From Alginatibacterium sediminis (GTDB taxonomy: Bacteria; Pseudomonadota; Gammaproteobacteria; Enterobacterales; Celerinatantimonadaceae), in contig NZ_RAQO01000004.1 in assembly GCF_003610775.1 (NCBI RefSeq), positions 186,001 to 250,000 of the forward strand: a stretch of DNA of 64,000 nucleotides, read 5' to 3'. Shown one piece after another: positions 8,328 to 17,573 of this stretch; the first letter of the stretch is position 1; every line of letters begins with the position of its first letter. The notes under the pieces were generated by a model. The model did no database searches and was not told where the DNA came from. It saw only the letters and a list, made by a program, of their open reading frames with translations. The position numbers were made by a program, and so were the translations under genes.

Positions 8328-11231
8328 ATGATAAATACTTTTGATTTTCAAATAGAATTAGACGAGTCGATACAACAAGCGAATGAAGCATTGTTGGCGC
8401 CATTAATGCGTAAGCGTTATGAGCGAAACTTGCAAGCCATTTCGCAATTTGATCTGAATCTAGCGCACGGAATTGCAAATCACCATAGTGTTAATTACTC
8501 GCCATTTATCACTAAACAAAAATACATAAATATTTCAAATCATCATAAAGGGCGTGCGCTTTATTCTGTAAACCCGCAAGCACAAGTTAATAAACAGCTC
8601 GATGCGTTTTCACGATATTGCCCCGAGTATAATCCCGGTTCATCACAGATCATTGAGCCTGTTGTTGAGTACGGCGCACCACTAGAACTGCAAATGCCGG
8701 GCTTAATTGATAATCTAAAGCCTTTTTCTCAAACTGGAAATAATTTAGTAATACTCGGATGCGGATTAGGACTTCATCTTCGCCAGCTGCTCCAATCGAG
8801 AGAGTGGGAACACGTACTAATCGTCGAACCGGAACTCGATTTATTACATAATTCACTTTTGTCCGCACAATGGCGAGAGTTGTTAGCTGTAGTCAATAGT
8901 AATAAAACTGTGCTCAGCATCAATTCTGGTAGCGTAGACCAAGAAGCTGTCGACGAAATAGATAATTGGCGTAAAAAGCATAATGTAGAGCAATTCTGTG
9001 TCTATCGACATTACGATTATGCTGCCTTTAACCATTTTGAGTATGATGTGTTGTGTGGTAGAGACCCATTTGCTGATAGTTATGCGTACCCAGAGCAGTC
9101 TCATCAACGTGATTTTGAAATCAGTTTTTCTTTATCCAATTTCATATCGCCATCTATTCAACAATATTGGAATAACAATAGTTCTGATCTAAAAGCTAAG
9201 TTTTTTAAGAACATAGCTGCATTTGAGCGCTATATGCCTGATATTGCGAATTTTGCGCGCAATCACAAAAGTAGCTTATGGACATTAATCACCATTGGTG
9301 AAAATGACTACGCTTATGTTGATCTCGAACAAGGTGTTGTTGTTGGCCTGCAAAGTCAGCAAGACTGCGAACGATATTTCGATTTCTATCAGAAAAAACC
9401 AAGGATAGATGCGCTTGATGCTCGTCAATCGTTTTTGAAACCTAGTCCATTTATCCACTATAAACATTCAAGTAGTCTAAAAGATCTAGTTCTAGAAATC
9501 CCCGAAGAAGAATCGTCTTTACCCTACAAATTGCCATCTTTGATTATGTACGGATGTCAAAAAGGCTATCAGATTGAAAACTTATATCGTGACCACCAAG
9601 TTGATAATTTCATTCTCTATGAACCCAATCATGATTTTTTCTTCGGTTCTCTGCATTTAATAGATTGGGAAATGATTTTTAGTAGTGCTCATAAGAATGA
9701 TGGAAAAATATATCTAAATATTGGTGATGACGGCAGCAATATGTTCGACGATATTCATCTACGCTTACAAAGCTATGGTATTCATATACTTTCCTATACA
9801 TTCTTTTTTGTTAGTTATTTTCAATCACAAATGGATCGTAGCATCCGCGACACGAGAGAACAGTTCCGGGTTCTACTGGGTATGAGTGAGTTCTACGATC
9901 ATGCGTTTTTCAATTTAAATCATACCAATGAATCATTTAGGCTCAATCAACACTACCTGTTACGAAATAAGCCTACGTCAATAATACAGCGCTTAGAAAA
10001 TACGCCAGTGTTCATCGTTGGAAATGGTCCATCTCTAGATCAAAGTGTTGAGACACTTAGGGAGATGCAAGGTAAAGCAATAATTGTATCTGTAGGCACT
10101 AGTCTTAAAGCCTTGTATGAGCTAGGTATTAAACCAGATATGCATGCAGAGGTAGAACAAACTAGAGCAACCTTGCATTGGGTTTGCCAAGTTCCCGATC
10201 CCGACTGGCTTGCGAGTATCGATTTAATTACAGTTAACGGCATTCATCCTGATGTTTCTGCAATGTTCCGTGATACTTTGTTTTGTTTTAAAGTTGGTGA
10301 AGCCGGTACCATTTCACATCAAGAAATTGATCCGGATTTCTCTCGTTTTGAACAAATCGCATACTCATATCCTACTGTGTCAAATTGTGCATTATCCTAC
10401 TGCTTAAAGCTCGGTTTTAAACAAATATACCTGTTTGGAGTTGATTTAGGCTTTAAAGATATCGATAAGCACCATAGTAAGCATTCAGCATATTACAATG
10501 TGAACAGTAAAGGCGAGCAGCTATACGATTATCGTAAACATGGCGTTGGCTTACGTGTAAAAGGGAATTTCGAAGACTTTGTTTTTACAAAGCAAGAGTT
10601 TAAGTATTCTGCGATGATCTTGGCACAAGCAATCGAAGAGTATCCTGCTGCGGAAGTCTATAACACTTCTGATGGCTCTTTCATTGAGGGCACGCAACCC
10701 TTGCCTTGTGACCGTGTTTTATTAGGTTCAGATGATATTGATAAACAAGGCTTTATTGACGAACTTAAATCAAATTGTTACGACACTAATATGAGACCTG
10801 CATATGAGCAGTTCAAAAAACATTTTGAATATGATGCGTTTGAGGAAAACCTTGATGGTGTTACAGAGCTAATTAGCCGAGATTGTGAGTCGTGGGATGA
10901 TATTCTTGAGGCCCTAAATGCACAAACGAGCCTAATAAAAGCATCGGCGCGACAAGAGAACTCATTATTCTTCTATTTGGTACGGGGTAGTGCAACTTTT
11001 TGTTTAACCTATCTAACGCGCTTGGCTTATTCTTCATCGGATGAGCAAACGGGCTTAGACAGATTTAATGAAGGTAAAAGCATATGGTTGCAATATTTAG
11101 AGGATATCAAAGTTCAAGTTCGCGATGATTTTGGAGCGTTCGATCAAACTTCAGGGCCGATTCCTGGAAAAGATTTTGAATCACTACCTGCTTTGGATAT
11201 TCTAGAGAAACGAAAAGCTTTGAATTTGTAG
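8328..11231 (+). CDS. Maf-type flagellin glycosyltransferase (motility associated factor, DUF115)
   Basis: Maf proteins transfer pseudaminic or legionaminic acid from the CMP-sugar onto flagellin Ser/Thr before export. The 967-residue product has the DUF115/Maf core at about residues 558-730: PVFIVGNGPSLDQ, then VSVGTSLKALYELGIKPDMHAEVEQ and CLKLGFKQIYLFGVDLGF. Ahead of it are two Rossmann-like segments, at about 137 (NLVILGCGLGLHLRQLL) and about 402 (PSLIMYGCQKGYQIENLY), which look like repeats of one fold. I choose the ATG at 8328; a GTG 54 bases upstream would overlap the FliT-like gene. The complete pse pathway 11 kb downstream supports a CMP-pseudaminic acid donor. Confidence 0.92.
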   Translation: MINTFDFQIELDESIQQANEALLAPLMRKRYERNLQAISQFDLNLAHGIANHHSVNYSPFITKQKYINISNHHKGRALYSVNPQAQVNKQLDAFSRYCPEYNPGSSQIIEPVVEYGAPLELQMPGLIDNLKPFSQTGNNLVILGCGLGLHLRQLLQSREWEHVLIVEPELDLLHNSLLSAQWRELLAVVNSNKTVLSINSGSVDQEAVDEIDNWRKKHNVEQFCVYRHYDYAAFNHFEYDVLCGRDPFADSYAYPEQSHQRDFEISFSLSNFISPSIQQYWNNNSSDLKAKFFKNIAAFERYMPDIANFARNHKSSLWTLITIGENDYAYVDLEQGVVVGLQSQQDCERYFDFYQKKPRIDALDARQSFLKPSPFIHYKHSSSLKDLVLEIPEEESSLPYKLPSLIMYGCQKGYQIENLYRDHQVDNFILYEPNHDFFFGSLHLIDWEMIFSSAHKNDGKIYLNIGDDGSNMFDDIHLRLQSYGIHILSYTFFFVSYFQSQMDRSIRDTREQFRVLLGMSEFYDHAFFNLNHTNESFRLNQHYLLRNKPTSIIQRLENTPVFIVGNGPSLDQSVETLREMQGKAIIVSVGTSLKALYELGIKPDMHAEVEQTRATLHWVCQVPDPDWLASIDLITVNGIHPDVSAMFRDTLFCFKVGEAGTISHQEIDPDFSRFEQIAYSYPTVSNCALSYCLKLGFKQIYLFGVDLGFKDIDKHHSKHSAYYNVNSKGEQLYDYRKHGVGLRVKGNFEDFVFTKQEFKYSAMILAQAIEEYPAAEVYNTSDGSFIEGTQPLPCDRVLLGSDDIDKQGFIDELKSNCYDTNMRPAYEQFKKHFEYDAFEENLDGVTELISRDCESWDDILEALNAQTSLIKASARQENSLFFYLVRGSATFCLTYLTRLAYSSSDEQTGLDRFNEGKSIWLQYLEDIKVQVRDDFGAFDQTSGPIPGKDFESLPALDILEKRKALNL

Positions 11232-11258
11232 TATAGATAAGGGAAGGATTGTTTAAAA

Positions 11259-11654
11259 ATGGAAAGTATCCAAACTTTAATGGAAGAGTCTGCACAAGAT
11301 GCAGTTAACTACGCGAACGAAAACTATGAAGTTGTGCTTGATTATTCTTTTGATAGCGTAAAGAGTGCTGATGCTATCGTTCAATTACTAAGTGATACTG
11401 TTATTGATGATCAAACAATGTTTACTCTGTCGTACATATTTGGTGCGTATCTTGGTGAAGTTTATAGACGCGAACGAGAAGGCGAATGGTTGTACGTTGA
11501 GGCGACTGATAGTGAGCCTCCACAAACGTTTTTTAAACATGGTGAGAAAACCTTCGCACTGCCTAGTAAAGTTTATCATGTATTAAATGGAAGTAGTGAT
11601 GAAACCTTGACCGAATATATGTGGAAGCTTTTTGATAGTTCGCAAACCCACTAG
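11259..11654 (+). CDS. Small acidic protein of unknown function
   Basis: A 131-residue soluble protein that I do not firmly recognise. It reads as a compact alpha/beta domain with VVLDYSFDSVKSADAIVQLL near residues 24-43 and YIFGAYLGEVYRREREGEW near 66-84. The pattern (an LDYS segment, then a GAYLGEV helix, then a Trp) recalls small DUF3806-like proteins, but that is a weak impression. There is no signal peptide or membrane segment. A GGAAGGA ribosome site precedes the ATG and the gene lies 27 bases after maf in the same direction, so it is probably co-expressed with it. Confidence 0.7.
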   Translation: MESIQTLMEESAQDAVNYANENYEVVLDYSFDSVKSADAIVQLLSDTVIDDQTMFTLSYIFGAYLGEVYRREREGEWLYVEATDSEPPQTFFKHGEKTFALPSKVYHVLNGSSDETLTEYMWKLFDSSQTH

Positions 11655-11945
11655 CATTTGAATAAGTATCTACGGTATTGATCGTCCCAATCACCGTAGG
11701 TATTGGTTGAACTATTGAAAGGACGGCAATGGTTGTTATGGTTTTAGCGCCTAGTAATAACTGATACTACTCCTCTCCAACCTTTGTCTTTAAATCAAAA
11801 ATTGTTGATAATTAACTGCTCGAGATATCTAGTCAAAATAGTTTGTCCTCTTCTTTTAGATGGTGTTTACCTAAGCAGCTCTCGGTTGGATCTTATTTTG
11901 CATAGGATTCATATCTATGACTATTAGCTTATTTGGAAATTTTCT
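11655..11945 (+). other. Gene-free stretch with a stem-loop
   Basis: The stretch holds an 11-bp stem at 11670-11699 (CTACGGTATTG pairing with CAAT-C-ACCGTAG, one bulged C). There is no T-run, so its role is uncertain; it may mark the end of the maf transcript. A sigma-54-like promoter follows at 11886. No reading frame of interest was seen. Confidence 0.5.
11886..11903 (+). promoter_or_regulatory. Candidate sigma-54 promoter of the glycan-tailoring cassette
   Basis: TTGGATCTTATTTTGCA has the conserved GG and GC dinucleotides exactly 12 bases apart (11888 and 11900) and a perfect TTGCA -12 box. The -24 side is only partly conserved (TTGG without CAC). Transcription would start near 11914, 32 bases before the ATG at 11946. 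Three more sequences of the form TGG-N8-TTGCA head other units of this island. Confidence 0.55.
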
Positions 11946-13616
11946 ATGGCAAACATTGTGAATTGGAAGAACAGTCAGGTTTTAGAGCATGTGTTTGCAG
12001 AGGATAAGAAACCATTAGACGCTTTGCATGCTTCAAAAGCACTGACAGAGTTTTTGACACATTTAGAAACAATGAGTGGCTCCGACGCGGAGGAAAGCAA
12101 TAGAATTTTTAATCTTCTGGTTGGAGAAGTCTATGCTCTTTCAGCGGATAACTTAGATTGGGAAATCCTTTTACACTCGATTAACTTAAGATTTGGTGAT
12201 TCAGAAAGTGCAATTGAAAGCCTCGTTTCAATTATTCGTAAGCCTTCTATCGCTTTTGAAATTAAATGGTATGTCTATTGGCAATTGGTAAGGCATTTCT
12301 TCACCAATAGGCAGAGCTATTCGACGGAGTTTCGTTATCAGCAGTTGAAGAGTGCTTACACATCCATTTTTAATATATTCTACAAAAGCCTAGAGCAAGA
12401 TATTAAAGCAATCAAAGGAATAGAAACTTCTATTTTGGGCCAAGTAGAGAAAACTAAAATACGACCATCCTCAAATAAAATTATAATTGTAACTAATCAA
12501 TTTTTGTCCTCAAAACATGCGCCAACTCGCCTGTGTTTAGATATGGCTTGTTCTTATATGGGGATGGGATTTGAGGTTTGTATTGTCAATCTTGCTAGCC
12601 TTCCCAGACTTGGAAATACTTTGTTCTTCGATGGTAGAGGTTTTAATCATGTCGAACAGTTAAGTGAGCCACAGCAGCAAATTTCATTTAGCGAGAACAA
12701 AATTGTTCGTGCGCCATCACTAACTAGTGGTTCTACGATTAGTTATGGGAATACAGATATTCCATTTGTACAAATCCGTTCTCATAGTGATGTTGCCAGT
12801 ATTGCGCAGTGTCTGGACGAACATAATCCTGCTTTGGTTATATCGCTTTCCGACAGCAACCTCTTAACGGATTCAATTTCGAAACTCTATCAACAAAAAT
12901 TTCCAGTTGTAACTTTTCCAACAGTTGCTGATCTCCCTATACAAATTCATACCATTCCGGTTTTGCGTAAAACGAAAAGAGATTTTGTTCCGAGCGATGT
13001 TAATTTTGAGAAAGCGTTGTTCTCAAATGACCACTATCCTCACCGGCACGTGAGTTCAAATGCTTCACGAGCTGATGTGGGATTACCAGCTGATAAGTAT
13101 TTGATATCGATCGTTGGTAGTAGATTACAAGATGAAGTCGATGAAGACTTACTAAAGTGCTTGAGTGCTTTAGTCAAAAGTGACTCTGGTATAGCGGTAG
13201 CGTTTATTGGTAGTGAGAGCTTTGCAATCGAAGGTTATTTTGACGATAGCTTGGATAATGTAGTCTTTCTAGGCCACCAAAAAGATCTCTTTACCACAAT
13301 TTCAAATACAGATCTTTTTGTAAATCCTGATCGAGTTGGCGGTGGCACCGGTGCGGTCATGGCATTAGCCGCAGGTTTACCTGTTGCGACTTTAGATAGG
13401 CATTACAGCGACGTAGCATGGAGTGTTGGTACAGAGTTTTCATTTGATAGTTTTTCGACAATAAAGTCTTTTATAGTGCGGTGTAAAAATGAAAGTAGTT
13501 TTGCGCAACTACAAAGAGAGTTGAGTCTAAAGAAGTATGCAGAAAAACTAGATGCTAATGCGGTTTATCTAAAACTTTTGAATGATTGTGGTCTAGACAT
13601 TCCCTATGCAGATTAG
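11946..13616 (+). CDS. GT-B fold glycosyltransferase
   Basis: A 556-residue cytoplasmic protein. Residues 1-150 are a helical N-terminal region of unknown role. A GT-B type domain begins at about 178 (IIIVTNQFLSSKHAPTRLCLDMACSYMGMGFEV). The nucleotide-sugar side is near 450-490 (NTDLFVNPDRVGGGTGAVMALAAGLPVATLD), the usual GT4-like donor-site region where an acidic residue is replaced by GGGTG. Probably it adds a sugar to a glycan, either on flagellin or on a lipid carrier. It heads the cassette, 63 bases before the WbqC gene. The family is clear at fold level; donor and acceptor are unknown. Confidence 0.75.
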   Translation: MANIVNWKNSQVLEHVFAEDKKPLDALHASKALTEFLTHLETMSGSDAEESNRIFNLLVGEVYALSADNLDWEILLHSINLRFGDSESAIESLVSIIRKPSIAFEIKWYVYWQLVRHFFTNRQSYSTEFRYQQLKSAYTSIFNIFYKSLEQDIKAIKGIETSILGQVEKTKIRPSSNKIIIVTNQFLSSKHAPTRLCLDMACSYMGMGFEVCIVNLASLPRLGNTLFFDGRGFNHVEQLSEPQQQISFSENKIVRAPSLTSGSTISYGNTDIPFVQIRSHSDVASIAQCLDEHNPALVISLSDSNLLTDSISKLYQQKFPVVTFPTVADLPIQIHTIPVLRKTKRDFVPSDVNFEKALFSNDHYPHRHVSSNASRADVGLPADKYLISIVGSRLQDEVDEDLLKCLSALVKSDSGIAVAFIGSESFAIEGYFDDSLDNVVFLGHQKDLFTTISNTDLFVNPDRVGGGTGAVMALAAGLPVATLDRHYSDVAWSVGTEFSFDSFSTIKSFIVRCKNESSFAQLQRELSLKKYAEKLDANAVYLKLLNDCGLDIPYAD

Positions 13617-13679
13617 GATCGTACGATTTATAGCATCAGTTCTCGAAACTGGCGTTGCAAGTAGTTTGAGGGAGTTGAA

Positions 13680-14393
13680 ATGAAGATTGCCATTATGCAG
13701 CCTTACTTTTTGCCATATATCGGATACTTTCAGCTGATTAAAGCGGTAGACACATTTGTTCTTTATGATGATATTCAGTACACCAAAAAGGGTTGGATAA
13801 ACAGGAATCGTTTGAGTTGTAAAGATGGCGAAGTGGCAATTTCTTTACCAATCAAAAAAGATTCGGATTACTTGAATGTGAATCAGAGGTTTATTTCAGA
13901 AGCTTGGAACCAAGAACGTACCAAATTACTAAGAAAAATTGACGCTTGGTATAGTAAATCACCGTTTTTCACTCAGGTTTATCCTTTACTCGAGAGGATA
14001 TTGTTGGACGATTCTCGTAATCTTTTCGATTTCATTTATTCATCATTAAAAGTACTTATTGAGTTCTTAGGTATATCAACTTCGATCATAAAGAGTTCTA
14101 GCTTGTTGTTAGATAATGATCTTAAAGGTCAAAGTAAAGTACTTCAAATCTGTGAAGAATTAAACGCCTTAACTTATGTTAATCCCCAAGGTGGGGTAGA
14201 CATGTATCGAAGAGGGAATTTTGAAGCTAAGGGGCTTAAACTTGAGTTTTTGTTTAGTCAAGCAGAACCATATGACCAACTGTCTTCGAGTTTTATCCCA
14301 TATCTGTCGATCGTTGATGTACTTATGTTTAACGATCTTGAAACCGTCAATACGATGCTCAACGAACAATACCTAATTAAGCAGGCGATATAA
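13680..14393 (+). CDS. WbqC family protein
   Basis: WbqC-like proteins occur in O-antigen and other glycan loci; their biochemical function is not settled. The 237-residue product has the clear family N-terminus MKIAIMQPYFLPYIGYFQLI, then VDTFVLYDDIQYTKKGWINRNR. Near residue 165 it has TYVNPQGGVDMYR and close to the end FIPYLSIVDVLMFN. The start has a strong GAGGGAG ribosome site. One base separates its stop from the next gene, so the cassette is a tight operon. Confidence 0.9.
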   Translation: MKIAIMQPYFLPYIGYFQLIKAVDTFVLYDDIQYTKKGWINRNRLSCKDGEVAISLPIKKDSDYLNVNQRFISEAWNQERTKLLRKIDAWYSKSPFFTQVYPLLERILLDDSRNLFDFIYSSLKVLIEFLGISTSIIKSSSLLLDNDLKGQSKVLQICEELNALTYVNPQGGVDMYRRGNFEAKGLKLEFLFSQAEPYDQLSSSFIPYLSIVDVLMFNDLETVNTMLNEQYLIKQAI

Positions 14394-14394
14394 A

Positions 14395-15357
14395 ATGTTT
14401 AAATGGAAAAAGCTAGGAAAAGTATTTGACCCGACAGCTTGTCTTGAACGTGAATGGTTGTGCGAATTTGCTCAAGCACCCTCCGTTTTAGTATTTGATG
14501 ACTTTATTCGTGTGTACTTTTCTTGTCGTCCAAAAGCTGATGCCAGTGGCCAATATACAAGTTATTCCGCTTTTGTTGATCTTAGTAAATCAAGCCCGTT
14601 TAAAGTCATTAGGGTCAGCGATGAACCAATACTTTCATTAGGATCCTTAGGAGAGTTTGATGAATTTGGTACTTATCCTGTTTCGGCTATAAGGCATGAG
14701 GGTAAGGTTTGGGCCTATTATGCGGGATGGACGCGATGTGTCAGTGTTCCTTTCAACACAGCAATTGGGCTCGCTCACAGCGAAGATGATGGACAACAGT
14801 TTACAAAATTTGGTTCAGGTCCAATTTTATCTTATTCGCCGGATGAGCCATTTGTGATCAGTGGTCCCAAAATTCGACGTTTCAATGGCAAGTGGTATCT
14901 CTTTTATATCTCAGGAAGTAAATGGGTTCTTGCAGATAACGGAAGAGCAGAGCCTGTTTATAAGATCAGGATGGCTGTCTCGGATGACGGCTTGAACTGG
15001 CATCGAATGAACAAAAACTTAATTGAGAATGTTTTAGAGGGTGATGAGGCTCAAGCTAGCCCAGATGTTTTTTACTCAAATGGTCGTTACCATATGTTTT
15101 TCTCCTATCGTTACAGTCTAGGATTTAGAGGAAAGGAGAGGGGTTACCGAATTGGTTATGCTAGCTCATCTGATCTCGAAAACTGGGTACGTGATGATAG
15201 TAAAGTTGGGATTGACGTCAGCCAATCAGGGTGGGATTCCGAAATGATCAGTTATCCGCATGTTTTTGAAATTGATAACAAAGTGTTTATGTTCTATCTA
15301 GGCGATCAAGTTGGCCGATTTGGTTTTGGAGCAGCTGAACTAGTTGGTGAACTTTGA
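14395..15357 (+). CDS. Five-bladed beta-propeller glycosidase-like protein, copy 1
   Basis: A 320-residue protein without a signal peptide. It has the repeat character of GH43/GH68/GH130-type five-bladed propellers: FAQAPSVLVFDDFIRVYFSCR near 25-45, FDEFGTYPVSAIRHEGKVWAYYAGW near 87-111, FNGKWYLFYISGS near 163-175, and KIRMAVSDDGLNW and YRIGYASSSDLENW as blade motifs. A candidate acid-residue motif, WDSEMISYPHVFE, lies near 280. Such intracellular proteins in glycan clusters may be glycoside phosphorylases/hydrolases or sugar-processing enzymes; the reaction is unknown. The next gene is a clear paralogue. Confidence 0.75.
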   Translation: MFKWKKLGKVFDPTACLEREWLCEFAQAPSVLVFDDFIRVYFSCRPKADASGQYTSYSAFVDLSKSSPFKVIRVSDEPILSLGSLGEFDEFGTYPVSAIRHEGKVWAYYAGWTRCVSVPFNTAIGLAHSEDDGQQFTKFGSGPILSYSPDEPFVISGPKIRRFNGKWYLFYISGSKWVLADNGRAEPVYKIRMAVSDDGLNWHRMNKNLIENVLEGDEAQASPDVFYSNGRYHMFFSYRYSLGFRGKERGYRIGYASSSDLENWVRDDSKVGIDVSQSGWDSEMISYPHVFEIDNKVFMFYLGDQVGRFGFGAAELVGEL

Positions 15358-15370
15358 TGAGATGCAATCG

Positions 15371-16336
15371 ATGAAAAATCTAAAGTGGCAAAAGAAGGGG
15401 CTAATTTTTAATCCGGGACAACACACACTGGCAAATAATTGTCACTCATTTGCGCAATCGCCGCAGGCTCTTGTATTTGACGACTATGTCAGAATATATT
15501 TTTCAACACGCCTTAAAGAACCTGACAACATGTATCGTAGTCATGTGTCGTATGTCGATTTTGATATTGAAATGCAAACTATAATTGCAGTCGCAAAGAA
15601 CTCGGTGATTCCCCTCGGAGAACTTGGCTGCTTCGATGAGCACGGTATTTTCCCAATTAACCCTGTACAACATGATGGAAGGATCTTAGCTTATACCTGC
15701 GGTTGGAGTCGACGTAAATCGGTCTCAGTTGAAACTGCAATCGGTTTTGCTGAAAGCTTTGATGGAGGTGTAACGTTTCAGAAGAAAGGCCTGGGTCCGA
15801 TTATGGCCGCTTCAAGTCATGAACCATATTTGGTAGGCGATGCTTTCGTGAAATTTTTCGAAGGTAAGTTTCACATGTGGTACATGTTTGGGGTTACTTG
15901 GAAGAAGTTTGATACAGAAGCTGCTCCCGACCGAGTTTATAAAATAGGCCATGCAGTTTCTGACGATGCTATAAATTGGAATAGATCATCTGGCCATCAA
16001 GTTGTACCTGACCATTTGCACGCTGATGAAAGCATGGCTTTGCCAACTGTTTTTTTCCATGATAAAAAGTACCATATGATTTTTTGTTTTCGAGAGTCCT
16101 TTGACTTTAGAAAAAATAGTGGACGTTCTTATAGACTTGGCTACGCGTATTCAGATGACCTTGTAAACTGGAAACGAAATGACTCTCTTTTAGGAATTGA
16201 CTGTTCGCTAGACGGCTGGGATTCTGAAATGCTTTGTTATCCTCATGTCTTCAAGGTCAGAGAGCAAGTTTACTTATTATATAATGGGAACAAGTTTGGT
16301 GAGTCAGGTTTTGGTTTAGCGGCTCTCGATGTATGA
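15371..16336 (+). CDS. Five-bladed beta-propeller glycosidase-like protein, copy 2
   Basis: A paralogue of the preceding gene, 321 residues from the start I favour. Shared blocks in the same order are FAQSPQALVFDDYVRIYFSTR, FDEHGIFPINPVQHDGRILAYTCGW, KIGHAVSDDAINW, YRLGYAYSDDLVNW and GWDSEMLCYPHVFK. I choose the ATG at 15371 because its MKNLKWQKKGLIF aligns with MFKWKKLGKVF of copy 1. An ATG at 15362 with GATGAG just upstream is the alternative. It overlaps the next gene by 4 bases (ATGA). Tandem duplication followed by divergence suggests two related but distinct substrates. Confidence 0.75.
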   Translation: MKNLKWQKKGLIFNPGQHTLANNCHSFAQSPQALVFDDYVRIYFSTRLKEPDNMYRSHVSYVDFDIEMQTIIAVAKNSVIPLGELGCFDEHGIFPINPVQHDGRILAYTCGWSRRKSVSVETAIGFAESFDGGVTFQKKGLGPIMAASSHEPYLVGDAFVKFFEGKFHMWYMFGVTWKKFDTEAAPDRVYKIGHAVSDDAINWNRSSGHQVVPDHLHADESMALPTVFFHDKKYHMIFCFRESFDFRKNSGRSYRLGYAYSDDLVNWKRNDSLLGIDCSLDGWDSEMLCYPHVFKVREQVYLLYNGNKFGESGFGLAALDV

Positions 16337-16791
16337 ATGCTATCCATTATACCGTTAATCAGTCGACATACCCTCAGATAGAAAAGCATCTTGAAGCCTG
16401 TTATGAGCCCGAAAGTTCTTCGCTCAGAAAGTACGTTGTGCTTACTGATTATGCTATGAAAATCTTTTCTAAAGCAGAGAAGTTCGAGGCTTGGGTAGAC
16501 GGTACTCTAGTAGGTCTGGTTGCTGTTTATATGAATACCAAGCAAAGCGCACATGTTACTAATGTAAGTGTACTAAAGAACTTTACTGGTGAAGGGATTG
16601 CGACAATTCTTATTGAAAGAAGCATTGTTGCCGCTATTAATAAATCTTTGGATGTAATGACCTTAGAGGTTGAGTTAGCGAACCACTCAGCGCTATCACT
16701 TTATCGTAAAATTGGCTTTGTCAATACAAGTGTAATTTCTACAAAACAAGTAATGAATCTTGATATTAAGGGACGTGATGAAACAAGGTAG
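16333..16791 (+). CDS. GNAT family N-acetyltransferase
   Basis: A 152-residue acetyltransferase of the GNAT fold. It has beta-strand FEAWVDGTLVGLVAVYMN (residues 53-70), then VTNVSVLKNFTGEGIATILIERSI, where the Q/R-x-x-G-x-G/A acetyl-CoA loop appears as FTGEGIA, and a typical end ANHSALSLYRKIGFVNTS. In this setting it probably acetylates an amino sugar, as PseH does in the pse pathway, but the substrate is unproven. The start ATG overlaps the upstream stop (ATGA), and its 3' end overlaps the methyltransferase start by 14 bases. Confidence 0.85.
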   Translation: MNAIHYTVNQSTYPQIEKHLEACYEPESSSLRKYVVLTDYAMKIFSKAEKFEAWVDGTLVGLVAVYMNTKQSAHVTNVSVLKNFTGEGIATILIERSIVAAINKSLDVMTLEVELANHSALSLYRKIGFVNTSVISTKQVMNLDIKGRDETR

Positions 16792-17521
16792 AGACTATAA
16801 TCAGGAAATAAAGGATACAGATAGTCATAAGTACGCTTATGGGTTCGATTTCGATGTGATGCACCCGTTTATGCTTCGCTCGTTTGAACCTTTTTTTGTG
16901 TCCGGTAACTTACTTGAATTGGGGAGCTTTAAAGGACGTTTCACTCAACGATTAATTCCACTATTCAATGATATAACTTGCGTGGAAGCTTCTTCTGAAG
17001 CAATTGAGACGTCACAAAAGATGCTTCCCAAAGATATAAAATGGTTTAACTCTCGATTTGAAGACGCTCAGCTACCTGCTAAATACAAAAATGTCATTAT
17101 GACACATGTGCTAGAGCATATAGACGATCCCGTGTCGGTTCTAAAACGTATTAATGATGAGTGGTTGGCCGATGGCGGTCGATTTATGTTGGTTTGTCCA
17201 AATGCAAACGCACCATCAAGGCAAATTGCCGTTAAAATGGGTCTAATATCACATAACTCGGCAGTTACCGAAGCTGAAGAAAAGCATGGGCATCATCGAA
17301 CCTATAGCTTAGATACCTTAGAAAGGGATGCAAAAGCAGCGGGGCTAAATGTTGTCCATCGTTCTGGTATTTTCTTTAAAGCCTTGGCTAACTTTCAATG
17401 GGATCAGTTATTAGATACCAGTATCATTTCTGACGAGTACCTTGAAGGATGCTACCAATTAGGTCATCACTATCCAGATCTTTGTGGTAGTGTTTTTCTA
17501 GTTTGCGAGAAGGGTAAATAA
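16778..17521 (+). CDS. Class I SAM-dependent methyltransferase
   Basis: A 247-residue methyltransferase. Motif I is LLELGSFKGRFTQRL (about residues 45-60), followed by ITCVEASSEAIE. The post-motif region is VIMTHVLEHIDDPVSVLKRI, then GGRFMLVCPNANAPSR, the layout of the Methyltransf_11/23 sugar methylases. I take the ATG at 16778 behind AAGGGA rather than a TTG 18 bases upstream. It is the last gene of the cassette and probably O- or N-methylates the glycan sugar. A convergent aminotransferase gene ends 52 bases beyond. Confidence 0.85.
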   Translation: MKQGRDYNQEIKDTDSHKYAYGFDFDVMHPFMLRSFEPFFVSGNLLELGSFKGRFTQRLIPLFNDITCVEASSEAIETSQKMLPKDIKWFNSRFEDAQLPAKYKNVIMTHVLEHIDDPVSVLKRINDEWLADGGRFMLVCPNANAPSRQIAVKMGLISHNSAVTEAEEKHGHHRTYSLDTLERDAKAAGLNVVHRSGIFFKALANFQWDQLLDTSIISDEYLEGCYQLGHHYPDLCGSVFLVCEKGK

Positions 17522-17573
17522 CCCAATTGGTTTTAGCTCACTCATAAGGGGGTAATAGTTGCCCCTTAATAAA

